Assembly: GCF_000332515.2 (NCBI RefSeq)
Contig: NZ_AOGZ02000008.1
Span: forward strand, 366,366 to 430,365
Length of the DNA: 64,000 nucleotides
Direction: 5' to 3'
Source of the DNA: Leptospira wolbachii serovar Codice str. CDC
GTDB taxonomy: Bacteria; Spirochaetota; Leptospiria; Leptospirales; Leptospiraceae
Shown in pieces: positions 18,912-28,286 of this stretch (position 1 is its first letter; each line of letters begins with the position of its first letter). Made by a program: the position numbers and the translations under genes. The notes below the pieces were generated by a model that did no database searches, was not told where the DNA came from, and worked only from the letters and a program-made list of their open reading frames with translations.

Positions 18912-19844
18912 TTAGTTATCCTGTTTCAGCTGTTTCACAACGATTCTTTTTGGAATTTCTTCATTTCCCAACCTGTCGGTGGCAGAAATTTCAACTTCCA
19001 AATCTTTAGAACAAGATTTAATTAACTCTGTCCAAGAATTCTTCGAATCCCAGAGAAACCATTCAGTAATGGCACTTGAGCCACAGGAGCTACGAAAACG
19101 AATGGTATCAACTCCGCATCCTAAGTCAAAAGATTGGAGTTTAAGACTTGTATTAGGTGATATATAACTTTGACCTTTGTTTTTGTATGTTTCTGGTTCC
19201 CACAGAATTTTCGTATTAGGTGGTGTATTGTCCACGCTGAATTCCCAGACCTGCATAGAATCAGAGATACCGAGTTCGTTGGTCACTTGGTATTCCAATC
19301 GGTAATCCCCATCTTTGGTAAATGAGAGCTCCGGAATTTGTGTCACCTTCCAGGGACCACCGTTAAGACGATACCGAACGGAAGTCTTAATCGTTTCTTT
19401 GGTCACTGGCATGACTTGAATTTTACTTTCCGTTAGAAAGAAATGATTTGTTCCTTCTTTTGAAGAGATCTGAATCAATACATCAGTTTTAGTGGGTTTA
19501 CGGGAGACCACTTTTGTAGTTTCTTTTGGTTTGTTTTTCCCAAAGGAATTCACTGCAATCAAATCAGTCCAAAATCCACGTACTTGGCGTTTGGCAACGG
19601 CACGGATTCGAAAGTATTCATACCCATCCGGAATATAAAGTTGGATTTTCCCAGGATGGGAAACCACTCGAAAAGGAATTTCTAAATCAAGAGACCTTCC
19701 TTTCCATAATTCGAATTCATATTGAATGATATCGTTTCGCTCTGGCTCTAAAGTAAAATGAATTGTTTTTGATTCTGAAAAGATTGGGAATGCGATTCCA
19801 CATAACAGGAATTTATAGACTAAGATTTTAAATGAAGTTTTCAT
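18912..19844 (-). CDS. Secreted beta-sandwich protein with OmpL47-like Ig-type domains
   Basis: 310 residues with a signal peptide (core about 8-22, ending PIFSES). The rest is beta-rich. The second half carries VRYRLNGGPW, GDYRLEYQVTNELG, FSVDNTPP and ISATDRLGNEE, the strings typical of OmpL47-type or bacterial Ig-like repeats of Leptospira surface proteins. The first half has an Ig/FN3-like look (IPDGYEYFRIRAVAK). It overlaps the LysM-FecR gene by 4 bp upstream and lies 3 bp before the phosphatase gene. The location (periplasm or surface) is inferred from the signal peptide; the ligand is unknown. Confidence 0.72.
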   Translation of the reverse strand: MKTSFKILVYKFLLCGIAFPIFSESKTIHFTLEPERNDIIQYEFELWKGRSLDLEIPFRVVSHPGKIQLYIPDGYEYFRIRAVAKRQVRGFWTDLIAVNSFGKNKPKETTKVVSRKPTKTDVLIQISSKEGTNHFFLTESKIQVMPVTKETIKTSVRYRLNGGPWKVTQIPELSFTKDGDYRLEYQVTNELGISDSMQVWEFSVDNTPPNTKILWEPETYKNKGQSYISPNTSLKLQSFDLGCGVDTIRFRSSCGSSAITEWFLWDSKNSWTELIKSCSKDLEVEISATDRLGNEEIPKRIVVKQLKQDN

Positions 19845-20734
19845 TCTTCTTTTGGCTTCGGTGGATCTGGTACGGCAAATGGTTTTAAAGGCGGTTTACC
19901 TTTTTCAACAAATGTGGCAAATCCTGAAGCCACATTCACAGTCACATTTTGGGCGCTGACAGCGACTAATCCTTCATAACAACTTAGAGTTGTATTTCCC
20001 TGTTCATCTACTTCTGTAATGAAGTCTGTACCTTTAACTTCAGAAACAGCTGCATCCGTTCTCAAGAGGAACATACGTTGGTTAGATGAGGGCTTTTTTT
20101 GGATGAGGGAACGAATTCTCCCCTTACGAAGATAAAGTTCATCGGGTTCGGTATCCGATTTCCCTTTTTCCATAATGATATGGCTATTTTCTGTGATTTC
20201 AAATCTAGATCCTGAAAGCAAAAGGAATTGTGCTTCTGACTCTTTGAAGGTTCGCACTTCGTCTTTTGCATAAAGACCCTCACCGATAGTGGCTCCTGAC
20301 CAATCCGATTGTTTTTGAGAAACTCTAAGTACCTCCGTTTTTCCTGTATATCTTTGGATGTCCGCTAACGGTTTTTTCCCTAAACTTTTAGGAATCCACA
20401 ACTTCATTCCAGGGATGATTAGATTTGGATTGTCGATTTGGTTGGATTTCAGGAGTTCCTTCCATTTTCTCGGATCATCCAAATAAGTTTTGGAGATGAT
20501 ACTTAAAGTTTGTCCTTTTTCAACAACAATGGTAATACCATCACCTTCCGGCGGTTGGATCCTCTGTTGTTTTGGCTCTGATTGAATGGAGGAAAGAGAG
20601 AAACAAAAGATGAGAAAAAAAGAAATAATTTTGGGATTTAGAATTGTTGAAATCCGAATCAAAAAGGTGGAAGTTTGTTTCCACCTTCTTAATTGCAACA
20701 TAGAAAGAAAAGCGAGGAAATTCTGAGGGTTCAT
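19841..20734 (-). CDS. LysM and FecR domain secreted protein
   Basis: 297 residues. ATG 20734 has GAGGAAAGA directly upstream. An unusually long n-region precedes the hydrophobic signal (about 33-50). A LysM peptidoglycan-binding domain sits at about 68-115 (TIVVEKGQTLSIISKTYL, NPNLIIPGMKLWIP). A FecR-type domain follows (about 150-275): LLLSGSRFEITENSHI, LYLRKGRIRSLI, VKGTDFITEVDEQG, LSCYEGLVAVS. FecR domains of this type form beta-helical periplasmic modules. It is the first of three coupled genes that end with the membrane PP2C phosphatase, so it may report on the cell wall to that phosphatase. It begins 22 bp after the HdrD-like gene and may share its transcript. Confidence 0.82.
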   Translation of the reverse strand: MNPQNFLAFLSMLQLRRWKQTSTFLIRISTILNPKIISFFLIFCFSLSSIQSEPKQQRIQPPEGDGITIVVEKGQTLSIISKTYLDDPRKWKELLKSNQIDNPNLIIPGMKLWIPKSLGKKPLADIQRYTGKTEVLRVSQKQSDWSGATIGEGLYAKDEVRTFKESEAQFLLLSGSRFEITENSHIIMEKGKSDTEPDELYLRKGRIRSLIQKKPSSNQRMFLLRTDAAVSEVKGTDFITEVDEQGNTTLSCYEGLVAVSAQNVTVNVASGFATFVEKGKPPLKPFAVPDPPKPKEE

Positions 20735-20756
20735 TCTTTCCTCGCTAGTTAACTTG

Positions 20757-22859
20757 TTAGTCGATATTCTCGGCTACAAGCTCCGCAATGTCTTTTACTT
20801 TAACGGAATCAATTTTCTCTGCAGCTTTGACTCCATCTGTAATCATAGTGATACAGAATGGGCATGCTGTAGCGATGGTTGTAGCACCCGTATCCAGGAG
20901 TTGTCCTGTACGTTTGCTGTTCACACGCATACTTTCTGGATTGGATTCATCTACGTGTTCTTCCATCCAATACTGTGCTCCACCCGCACCACAACAAAGT
21001 CCTTTGGAATGATGGTCGACAGCCTCTTCGATTTTTCCACCGGATACTTTTTTCACAACATCACGAGGGTTATCGTAATTGTTGTTATAACGACCGATGT
21101 AACAAGAGTCGTGGTAAGTATATTTTCCTGTGTTTGCATCATCTGCCACTTTTACATCAATTTTACCTTCTTTGGAAAGTTGGTTGATGTATTCGGAGTG
21201 GTGGATGACTTCAAAGTTTCCGCCAAACTGAGGATATTCGTTTTTGATTGTATTGTAGCAGTGTGGACAAGCAGTTACAATTTTTTTGATTCCGTAACCA
21301 TTGATTGTATCCACGTTGGTTTGTGCTAATGTTTGGTAGAGATATTCGTTACCGCCACGGCGAGCCGAGTCTCCCGAACATCCTTCTTCTGTTCCAAGGA
21401 TACCAAAGTTAACATCTGCTTTTTGCATAATCTTGACAAAATCACGAGAGATCTTTTTGTTTCTTTCATCAAAAGCACCCGCGCAACCTACCCAATAGAG
21501 TACGTCTACGTTTTTGTCTTCGGCTTCTGAAAGAACTTTTACATTCAAACCTTGTGCCCAGTCTGCTCTTGTATGAGCTCCCACACCCCATGGATTCGAG
21601 TTGTTTTCCATGTTTGTAAAGGCTTTTTGAAGTTCTGGACTCATTTTAGATTCCGCAAGAACTAAGTGACGTCGCATTTCAATGATCGCATTGACTTGGT
21701 TGTTTCCTACTGGACATGCTTCTACGCACGCATAACAAGTAGTACATCCCCAAAGTGCTTCTTCGCTTAAACCTTCGTGAGAGTTGATCACACCTGTTTC
21801 TAAAGCAGCAACAGCTTCTGCTCCTTCTTCTGGAGTTTTACCCGCACGTGCAGCAGCCACTTCTGGCATCTTCTCCAACATTTGGTGTTTGAGTTCTACA
21901 ATGATTGCTTTTGGATTTAAAACTTTTCCTGTACGGTTAGCCGGACATTCTACTTGGCATCGACCACATTCAATACAAGACATACCGTCGAGTAGGTTTG
22001 GCCAAGGGAAATCTTCCACTCGGTTGGATCCCCAAACTGCGTTTTCATCGTCTAAGTTGAGTTTAGAAAGTTGGCCTTTAGGAGTGTCTGTTGCCAGGAA
22101 GTAGTTAAAAGGAGCAAATATTAAGTGAGCGTGTTTTGATGTAGGAACATACAACATAAACGAGAACACAGTAATGATATGGCCCCACCACATAATTTGG
22201 AACACAGTGTCCGCATTGGAATTGGCAACACCGATAGATTCCCAAAGTTTTCCAATGGCTCCATCAATCAGTCCTGCATGAGTAAAGTAAGTGGCAGCAA
22301 CTGTCTTTGCACCATTCCCAAGTAAGGTGGTGACCATAAGGGTTGCAATCATACTGATCACAATCGCAGAAGCTGGTGAGTGAACATCCAAACCTTTTGC
22401 TTTTTTGATCCAACGTCTCCAAGCGAAAAAACCGAGACCGGTTAAAACGAGGATGGATACATAATTGACTGCTTGTTCGTAAATATGATTTGCTGCCTCA
22501 CCAAAAAGGAAATTGGGAAGTGCAAACTTGTAAGGGTCGTCCATTGCATAACCGAAAATACCGGCAACCATTTGGCTTGTTGTATGGATGGTGTACACTA
22601 GGAATCCGTAGAATACAAATGCGTGCATAATTCCACGTACAGGTTCCCGGAAATTTTTCTTTTGGAGGACGACGTTAATAAGAAAGCTCTTTAAGCGGAA
22701 TCCGATATTTAGGTTCTTTTTTGCATCCTCATTGAAGAATGCAGGACGACCGTTGAAGATCAGTCCGAGCCTGTAAAGGATTGCGCGGACAAACACAACG
22801 TTTGCCACGACGAAAAAAGCTGTGAATAATAGGTGAAAGATGATTCTTCCGATATCCAT
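20757..22859 (-). CDS. HdrD/EtfD-like membrane (Fe-S) oxidoreductase
   Basis: 700 residues. The N-terminal half (about 1-245) has five or six membrane helices resembling a NarI/DsrM-type cytochrome b subunit, with His residues in helices (MHAFVFYG, IHTTSQM, WWGHIITVF). Two 4Fe-4S motifs follow: C295-x2-C298-x2-C301-x3-C305 and C372-x2-C375-x2-C378-x3-C382. The C-terminal part carries two CCG-type domains (WVGCAG, EEGCSGDSARR, ACPHCYN; then YHDSCYIGRY, GLCCGAGGAQYW, ACPFC), the cysteine pattern of HdrB/D. Such proteins pass electrons between ETF or thiol donors and the quinone pool; an EtfD-like role in beta-oxidation is plausible for a fatty-acid-eating leptospire. No etf genes lie in the window. 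Confidence 0.85.
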   Translation of the reverse strand: MDIGRIIFHLLFTAFFVVANVVFVRAILYRLGLIFNGRPAFFNEDAKKNLNIGFRLKSFLINVVLQKKNFREPVRGIMHAFVFYGFLVYTIHTTSQMVAGIFGYAMDDPYKFALPNFLFGEAANHIYEQAVNYVSILVLTGLGFFAWRRWIKKAKGLDVHSPASAIVISMIATLMVTTLLGNGAKTVAATYFTHAGLIDGAIGKLWESIGVANSNADTVFQIMWWGHIITVFSFMLYVPTSKHAHLIFAPFNYFLATDTPKGQLSKLNLDDENAVWGSNRVEDFPWPNLLDGMSCIECGRCQVECPANRTGKVLNPKAIIVELKHQMLEKMPEVAAARAGKTPEEGAEAVAALETGVINSHEGLSEEALWGCTTCYACVEACPVGNNQVNAIIEMRRHLVLAESKMSPELQKAFTNMENNSNPWGVGAHTRADWAQGLNVKVLSEAEDKNVDVLYWVGCAGAFDERNKKISRDFVKIMQKADVNFGILGTEEGCSGDSARRGGNEYLYQTLAQTNVDTINGYGIKKIVTACPHCYNTIKNEYPQFGGNFEVIHHSEYINQLSKEGKIDVKVADDANTGKYTYHDSCYIGRYNNNYDNPRDVVKKVSGGKIEEAVDHHSKGLCCGAGGAQYWMEEHVDESNPESMRVNSKRTGQLLDTGATTIATACPFCITMITDGVKAAEKIDSVKVKDIAELVAENID

Positions 22860-22920
22860 TTATGTTTATGCCCTTAAGGTGTTTGGTATTTCCTAGGATT
22901 TGTATAGAAAAATGAATGTC

Positions 22921-22964
22921 CAGGAAAATTCGGTTTTTACAGGGATCTGTAAGCAGATTTCCTG
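22921..22964. other. Nested inverted repeats in the mqnC leader
   Basis: CAGGAAA (22921-22927) pairs with TTTCCTG (22958-22964), and inside it TACAG (22938-22942) pairs with CTGTA (22947-22951) across a 4-nt loop. It lies 19 bp before the mqnC ATG in a 123-bp divergent region. It could be an operator or a small leader structure; nothing more can be said. The rest of the divergent region shows no strong promoter to me. Confidence 0.35.
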
Positions 22965-22982
22965 TCCAAGTAGGTAGAGATC

Positions 22983-24092
22983 ATGAATTTAGCTTCTTTT
23001 TCCCTTAGCCCGAGCGACCCTGCTGATTCCGTCCTTTTGGACGCAATTCAAGGCAAACGTATCTCCCCAGAGGAGGCTCTTGTCCTCTATAAGTACGGTG
23101 ATTTTTTAAAGATCCAAATGGTGGCCCGGTATTTACGCGAAAAGGTAAGGCCCCATACAGAGGCCAGTTACACTATGTTCCGGGTTGTGAATTATACAAA
23201 CTATTGCAATGTAGAATGCAGTTTTTGTTCCTTTATGGATGAAATTGGGAATGGAAAAGGTTACGTTCTCTCCAAAGAAGATATCTTACAAAAAATGGAC
23301 TACGCCGTGGAAGAGGGAGCAGACCAAATGTTCCTGCAAGGGGGGGTATATCCCGAACTTCCTTTTGATTACTACTTAGATGTAATCCGGACAGTAAAAA
23401 CAAAATACCCCAAAATGCACATTCGAGCATTTTCACCGGTGGAAGTGATCAACTTAGAAACCATCACAAAAAAACCATTACGTGAAGTACTTTTGATTTT
23501 GAAAGAGGCCGGCCTTGACTCCGTTCCCGGTGCTGGTGCAGAAATTCTAACAGAAAGAATGCGCCAAATTATATCACCTAAAAAAGCCACTGTATCTGAA
23601 TGGGTTCGAGCTATGGAAACTTGCCATGAAGTGGGACTTCTTGGATCTGCGAACGTTGTTTTTGGATCCGAAGAAACAGAAGAAGAAGTAATAGAACACT
23701 TAAGTGTGGTTCGCGACCTCCAAGACCGCACAGGTGGATTTTTATCTTTTATCCCTTGGACCTTCCAACCACAAACCAAACGTTTTAAAGTAAGATCCGT
23801 TCCGACTCATGAATACCTCAAGGTACTGGGAATCTGTAGAATCTTTCTAGATAACATCAAACACATTGAAACTTCTGTGATGGTTCTTGGAAAGGGAGTG
23901 GGGCAACTAGCTTTGTATTCGGGAGCCGATGATATTTCTTCTGTGGTGATCGAAGAGAATGTACTTCGTTCTTTTGGACTCAAAACAGAAAAGGAAGCAC
24001 GGAAATTCTTGAAGGAAGGTGGGTTCCAACCAGTTCGGCGGAATCTACTTTATGAGGAAGAATACGATTGCAACCAAGTAGGAGTGGATTGA
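22983..24092 (+). CDS. mqnC: Cyclic dehypoxanthinyl futalosine synthase (radical SAM, futalosine menaquinone pathway)
   Basis: 369 residues, normal for MqnC. The radical SAM motif is C75-x3-C79-x2-C82 ([10 protein letters not shown]), followed by [21 protein letters not shown] and FIPWTFQP, features of the MqnC/MqnE/CofH group. [20 protein letters not shown] and the position of the cluster favour MqnC over MqnE. It cyclises dehypoxanthine futalosine during menaquinone synthesis. Leptospira lacks the classical Men pathway, as I recall, and mqnA lies at 58986-59732 in this window, so the assignment is mutually supported. It stands alone between a divergent HdrD-like gene, whose product would use the quinone pool, and a terminator. 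Confidence 0.87.
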   Translation: MNLASFSLSPSDPADSVLLDAIQGKRISPEEALVLYKYGDFLKIQMVARYLREKVRPHTEASYTMFRVVNYTNYCNVECSFCSFMDEIGNGKGYVLSKEDILQKMDYAVEEGADQMFLQGGVYPELPFDYYLDVIRTVKTKYPKMHIRAFSPVEVINLETITKKPLREVLLILKEAGLDSVPGAGAEILTERMRQIISPKKATVSEWVRAMETCHEVGLLGSANVVFGSEETEEEVIEHLSVVRDLQDRTGGFLSFIPWTFQPQTKRFKVRSVPTHEYLKVLGICRIFLDNIKHIETSVMVLGKGVGQLALYSGADDISSVVIEENVLRSFGLKTEKEARKFLKEGGFQPVRRNLLYEEEYDCNQVGVD

Positions 24093-24131
24093 GTTTCCAA
24101 TTCCTTTCCCAGTAGGTTTTCAGTAAAAAAA

Positions 24132-24157
24132 AAAGATGGGGTGTTCCCCCCATCTTT
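24132..24157. terminator. Bidirectional rho-independent terminator between mqnC and the GGDEF gene
   Basis: AAAGATGGGG (24132-24141) pairs perfectly with CCCCATCTTT (24148-24157) around a 6-nt loop. The A-run just before it gives a T-run for minus-strand transcripts from the GGDEF gene; for mqnC the downstream U-run is short. The remaining bases of this 158-bp convergent gap show no gene. Confidence 0.8.
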
Positions 24158-24250
24158 CGAAATTTTACACCTTATCCGTAATGGACATAAACTGAGAATC
24201 AGTCTCAATTTCAACGGTATTAAAATTCGCAAAACATGTCGATCTTTTTT

Positions 24251-25444
24251 TTATGATTCGATGAGGGTGATTCGGTTTCTTCCCTCATTCTTTGAGGTGT
24301 AGAGGGCGGTATCAATTTTGTGATAGAGTTCGTCAAAACTGGGGTCATCTTCGGGACGAAAGAGTGTCGCTCCAATGGAGACCGTTAAAGTAAGAGATTC
24401 CCCCGGTTGGTTGTGGATTGGGATTTGCAAACGTTCCAATTTCTCTCGAATGGACTCAGCCAGAACTTGTAAACCTTCCTTATCGATAGGTGAAACAAGT
24501 AGACAAAACTCATCTCCACCAATCCTTGCTGCGATGTCTGTAATCCTTGTCCTAGACTTTACCGTTTTGGCAAAAGCTTGGATCGCAAGGTCTCCTTGTT
24601 TGTGGCCATATTTATCATTAATCGCTTTTAGACGGTCTAGGTCCAAAATCACAAGTCCGATGATGAAGCCTTCACGGTTAGATCTTTTTTTATAGAGATC
24701 AAATTGTTCTAACAAATGACGTCTGTTAAATAGCTCTGTCATTGAATCCACTCGAGACAAATCTTCGATCTTTTGATTGATACGAAGTAACTTTCCCACC
24801 GTGATGCGAAGTCTCGCTTTGACTCTGTATTCTTCGAAGCGCCAGTAGTTAATGAGAAGGTTTGCCACAAATCCAAAAGCAAGTAAAAACGAAACAATGA
24901 GCACATCTTGGTAGAAAACAAATCGATCAAACCCTTGGCTTCGAGAGAAGTTCAAATGCAAAGGAATAAAAACTGCAATGTATAAAGTAGAAAGTAACAA
25001 AATCCGAAATGGTTCAATCCATAAAAGGATCGAAGCACTGGCAATGACAATGGCCGAACCAAACAAATAATACGCATGGTTAGGTTTGTCATACACCATC
25101 ATTGGTATGTAGAGTAGTATAAGCCCTATGAGTACTAGACTTGTGATTCCATAGATATGTTTTTGGTATAACTTAACCCTTTTTCTACCAAAGAGATAAA
25201 CAAAGAAACAGATCGCAAGGGAAGAGATCCTAAAAAAAGCAATCCAGAAACTTGCCTCCTTGGTTCTCACAAGAGAATCCACAAAAAGGAGAGAGATGAT
25301 CGAGGTGAAGGCCGTCATCACGCTAAAAATCTGTAAAGAAGACCCAATGTCAGAGATATTGGTGGATGTGAAACTGGGATGGTAGGTTCGTAAAAACATT
25401 TTACGAAATACAAAAAAATACCTTTTGAATGTATGCCTACGCAT
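24251..25444 (-). CDS. Membrane diguanylate cyclase (GGDEF)
   Basis: 397 residues. The N-terminal half has six or so hydrophobic helices (about 25-200) with short loops, a membrane sensor of the 5-7TM kind. The GGDEF domain covers about 225-395. The active-site motif RIGGDEFCLLV is intact and an RxxD inhibitory site (RITD) lies exactly five residues before GGDEF, so the enzyme should make cyclic di-GMP from two GTP and be product-inhibited. LTVSIGAT and NEGRNRI near the end are also typical. There is no EAL domain. ATG 25444 lacks a clear Shine-Dalgarno sequence; ATG 25399 is an alternative. It is a single gene followed by a terminator. Confidence 0.92.
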   Translation of the reverse strand: MRRHTFKRYFFVFRKMFLRTYHPSFTSTNISDIGSSLQIFSVMTAFTSIISLLFVDSLVRTKEASFWIAFFRISSLAICFFVYLFGRKRVKLYQKHIYGITSLVLIGLILLYIPMMVYDKPNHAYYLFGSAIVIASASILLWIEPFRILLLSTLYIAVFIPLHLNFSRSQGFDRFVFYQDVLIVSFLLAFGFVANLLINYWRFEEYRVKARLRITVGKLLRINQKIEDLSRVDSMTELFNRRHLLEQFDLYKKRSNREGFIIGLVILDLDRLKAINDKYGHKQGDLAIQAFAKTVKSRTRITDIAARIGGDEFCLLVSPIDKEGLQVLAESIREKLERLQIPIHNQPGESLTLTVSIGATLFRPEDDPSFDELYHKIDTALYTSKNEGRNRITLIES

Positions 25445-25500
25445 GAGCGAACCAGAAATCAGAATACAGCAAATCTAGGATCTGTAAACCATTTACTAAA

Positions 25501-26319
25501 TTAAAAAATGATTACCTTTCGTTGGGATTTGGCAAGAACCTCTGGAATCGTCAAACCATCACTTCCTAAAGTTCGAATTCTTTCTCCATTAGAGTAAAGA
25601 ACCACAGCTTTAATCCCAAAATTACCAACCATAGTAAAAATGATTTGGTCCAAGCGATCTTTTAAGATTTCCATACTCCCGCCATAATTGATGTCTTCAG
25701 AGACAGAGATATGAAGAATCCCGTTTTCCAATCGGTAATTTGGCTCCATTCGGATTCGTTTGGATAGAGCAGAAAGGACACCTTTTCCTTTTTCTTCTGG
25801 ATTCGGACCTTTGGTGAGTTCTTGGAATAAAAAGGGGATGGGGTCTCCACCAGGAAATTCTCTGGATAGTTTTACTAGTTGCGATTGGCTGTTTTTCCCG
25901 GTACCGTAAAACTTTAAAAAATATACGGGAAGGTAACCCGCATCCGCTTGCAGGCGTTTGCCGGCGCCCGGGAATCTATCCTCGGGAAGAGTGATCTCAG
26001 GAATGGTTTCATCTATTAATTTTTGACGCAGTTTTGATTTTGGTTCAGAATCAGGAAAGGTTTGTGTGAGGACTTCTTCTTCCCAATTCAAATCATCTTC
26101 CCAGTTCTCTTTGGCAAAAGGGTCTGTGGCTTCCGCAAATTTAGATTTTTCTTGGGACTTCCCGATGTTACGAAATCCTTGTTTTGGAAAGAAATTTCCA
26201 CCTGCTTTCGGATCAAACCCCATAGACTTTTCAATGAGAACGAGTACAAGAAAAATTCCGCCAAGCAAATAGCGTAAAGATTTCCACTTGTCTTCTTGGA
26301 TTTGGGGAAGTACCGCCAC
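25501..26319 (-). CDS. GerMN-domain membrane protein
   Basis: 272 residues from GTG 26319 (no ATG is available upstream of the membrane helix). A helix at about 14-32 anchors it. A low-complexity acidic linker follows (about 45-110), and a GerMN domain occupies about 125-272: YFLKFYGTGKNSQSQLVKLSREF, FLFQELTKGPNPEEKGKGVLSAL, LENGILHISVSEDI and VVLYSNGER. In Gram-positives GerMN domains occur in sporulation and envelope proteins; in Leptospira such proteins are of unknown role. It lies 56 bp before the GGDEF gene and 34 bp after the HAD gene on the same strand, so the three could share a transcript. Confidence 0.7.
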   Translation of the reverse strand: MAVLPQIQEDKWKSLRYLLGGIFLVLVLIEKSMGFDPKAGGNFFPKQGFRNIGKSQEKSKFAEATDPFAKENWEDDLNWEEEVLTQTFPDSEPKSKLRQKLIDETIPEITLPEDRFPGAGKRLQADAGYLPVYFLKFYGTGKNSQSQLVKLSREFPGGDPIPFLFQELTKGPNPEEKGKGVLSALSKRIRMEPNYRLENGILHISVSEDINYGGSMEILKDRLDQIIFTMVGNFGIKAVVLYSNGERIRTLGSDGLTIPEVLAKSQRKVIIF

Positions 26320-26353
26320 ACTATAAATGTCGGAGAAAGAACAAAAAGAGGGT

Positions 26354-27028
26354 TTAAAAAAACTGTTTTAGAGTTGGTAAATCGTCAAATTTCCATTCAA
26401 AATCGGGAATTTCACCGGGAAGGCCGTGGCCATAGGTGCAAAATCCGAAAGGGCAACCAGTCTGCCTAGCGGCTTCCCAATCGCTATGTCTGTCGCCAAT
26501 CATCGCAATGGAACTTGGTTCCAAATTGTATTTACGAACATATTCGGCAAGGATTTCCCCTTTCGTATGGATTGTGTCTTGGTTGATGACAACGATTGGT
26601 TCGAAGTATTGTAAAACTCCTGCTGTGTCCAAAACCGTTTCAATATAAGCTTTTCTTCCATTGGAAGCACAGGTGATGGTGTATCCCTTTTCTTTTAGAT
26701 AATGGATGGTAGACCCAACCCCAGCGTAGAAATCCCCGCCACCACTTCGGATGGCATCGCAGAGAAGGTCTAGAACTCTTCCAGAAATCAGATCGCGTTC
26801 GGATTCGGGAAGGTCAGGCAAGAGATTGGCAAAAATGGTCCTGACTGGTTTTCCAATTTCATTCATAATCTGGTCATGACTTGGTAAGGACGTGATTTTT
26901 CCCGTCTTGCTTGCAAACTCTTCGATTGCCTGCACATAGGTCTTAAAGATTATGGATTCTGAGGAAAATAAGGTCCCGTCGACATCGAAGGCGACCATGC
27001 GGATTTCCCCCAGGCGGTTTTCTTGCAT
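26354..27028 (-). CDS. HAD-superfamily hydrolase (phosphoglycolate-phosphatase-like)
   Basis: 224 residues from ATG 27028; ATG 26998, immediately before motif I, is also possible, and the longer open frame upstream to 27250 runs into the divergent radical SAM gene. Motif I is [10 protein letters not shown] with both Asp, motif II is CASNGR, the motif III Lys lies in TKGEILAEY, and motif IV is [12 protein letters not shown]. The cap is the alpha-helical type between motifs I and II. This is the Gph/YjjG-like subgroup of small-molecule phosphatases; the substrate cannot be read from the sequence. It shares a 52-bp divergent region with the kamA-like operon, so a metabolic link is possible. Confidence 0.85.
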   Translation of the reverse strand: MQENRLGEIRMVAFDVDGTLFSSESIIFKTYVQAIEEFASKTGKITSLPSHDQIMNEIGKPVRTIFANLLPDLPESERDLISGRVLDLLCDAIRSGGGDFYAGVGSTIHYLKEKGYTITCASNGRKAYIETVLDTAGVLQYFEPIVVINQDTIHTKGEILAEYVRKYNLEPSSIAMIGDRHSDWEAARQTGCPFGFCTYGHGLPGEIPDFEWKFDDLPTLKQFF

Positions 27029-27080
27029 TACCACCAGAAAAGAATTTGGCGGTGTCTTGGCAAGTAAGGAATTGGAAGTT

Positions 27081-28286
27081 ATGCTCGTGCAAAGCAGTTT
27101 ATCAGAAGTTCTTAGGGCACGTAGTGAGTTGTTTTCCCGGACAAATTGGACGGATCCAACCTCACAGTTGCAAAACAGAGTCAAAGGGGAAGACTTATCT
27201 AAATATTTTGTACTTACTGAATCTGAAGAAATTGGAATTCGTGAGACCATCCGCTTACATGTCTCTACGACACCATATTATTTATCCCTCTCAGACCCTC
27301 TTGATCCCAATTGCCCCGTTCGAAGGATGATCGTACCTAGGTCGGAAGAAGCAGTACTCTCTTTGGAAGAAAGTGCAGACCCTTTGGATGAAGAACGCCT
27401 AAGTCCTGTTCGTGGACTTACACATATGTATCCCAATCGGGTACTTTTATTTTCCAACCATTCTTGTAGTGTGTACTGCCGTCATTGTATGCGCGGTCGT
27501 AAGGTATCGTCCAATGAAGAACGTATGGAAAAGGGAGATTTAGAAAAAGCCTTCGATTACATTCGTAACCATAAAGAAATTGAAGATGTTGTGATTAGCG
27601 GGGGAGATCCTCTGAATTTAGCAGATTCCCGATTGGAGTGGATTTTGTCGGAGCTCCATTCCATCCCTCATGTAAAAATATGTAGGCTTGGCACTAGAAA
27701 TCCTGTCACCTTGCCTTTTCGCATAACAGAAAGTTTGTGTAAAATCATAGAAACCTATAATGATGAAAATCTATCCATTTTTTGTAACACTCAGTTCAAC
27801 CATCCCAAAGAATGTACAAAAGAAGCTAAAGAAGCCATCCTTCGTTTGTTAAAAGCAGGAGTTTCAGTGGGAAACCAATCTGTGCTTTTGAAAGGAATTA
27901 ATGACAATGAAGAAGTAATGCTTACACTTCATAAAAAATTATTAGAGATGAGGGTTCGTGCTTATTACCTTTATGATCCAGAACTCATTCCTGGTTCCAG
28001 GGGTTTTCGAACACCACTTGCCCGTGGAATTGAAATTGTAGAATACATGCGTGGAAAAATTGGAGGAATGGGGATTCCTCAATTTGTGAATGATTTGCCT
28101 GGTGGTGGCGGAAAAATTACAATCGCTCCCAATTGGTATTTAGGATACTATCCCAAAACCCGCCAGCATGCCTTCCGGTCTGCCGTTACAAAAAAAATTC
28201 ACCTATCCTTTGAACCTGTGGGTTCTGACAGAGAATCCTATTATCCCATCATCAGCGAACTGGATTGGGAGAAACTGGGATTATGA
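27081..28286 (+). CDS. KamA-family radical SAM aminomutase (lysine 2,3-aminomutase-like)
   Basis: 401 residues from ATG 27081, which has GGAAG just upstream; the longer open frame from 26952 would overlap the HAD gene. The radical SAM cluster motif is C129-x3-C133-x2-C136 (CSVYCRHC), followed by MRGRKV and VISGGDPL. The PLP-binding Lys lies in LPGGGGK near the C-terminal end, and [16 protein letters not shown] with the catalytic-site residues is typical of lysine 2,3-aminomutase. The length also fits full-size KamA rather than EpmB (about 340). It would make beta-lysine or a related beta-amino acid. It overlaps the ATP-grasp gene by ATGA and heads a three-gene operon, so its product may be a building block for the following ligase. 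Confidence 0.85.
   Translation: MLVQSSLSEVLRARSELFSRTNWTDPTSQLQNRVKGEDLSKYFVLTESEEIGIRETIRLHVSTTPYYLSLSDPLDPNCPVRRMIVPRSEEAVLSLEESADPLDEERLSPVRGLTHMYPNRVLLFSNHSCSVYCRHCMRGRKVSSNEERMEKGDLEKAFDYIRNHKEIEDVVISGGDPLNLADSRLEWILSELHSIPHVKICRLGTRNPVTLPFRITESLCKIIETYNDENLSIFCNTQFNHPKECTKEAKEAILRLLKAGVSVGNQSVLLKGINDNEEVMLTLHKKLLEMRVRAYYLYDPELIPGSRGFRTPLARGIEIVEYMRGKIGGMGIPQFVNDLPGGGGKITIAPNWYLGYYPKTRQHAFRSAVTKKIHLSFEPVGSDRESYYPIISELDWEKLGL

Noticed and set aside
20754..21329. Plus-strand open frame of 191 codons opposite the HdrD-like gene
   Set aside because: Cys/Phe/Val-rich shadow of the conserved CCG domains; no ribosome-binding site or family match.
26952..27080. Longer start for the kamA-like gene
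   Set aside because: The extra 43 residues have no family counterpart, would overlap the HAD gene, and ATG 27081 has a better ribosome-binding site.
27029..27250. Longer start for the HAD gene
   Set aside because: The extra residues precede motif I without homology and run into the divergent radical SAM gene.
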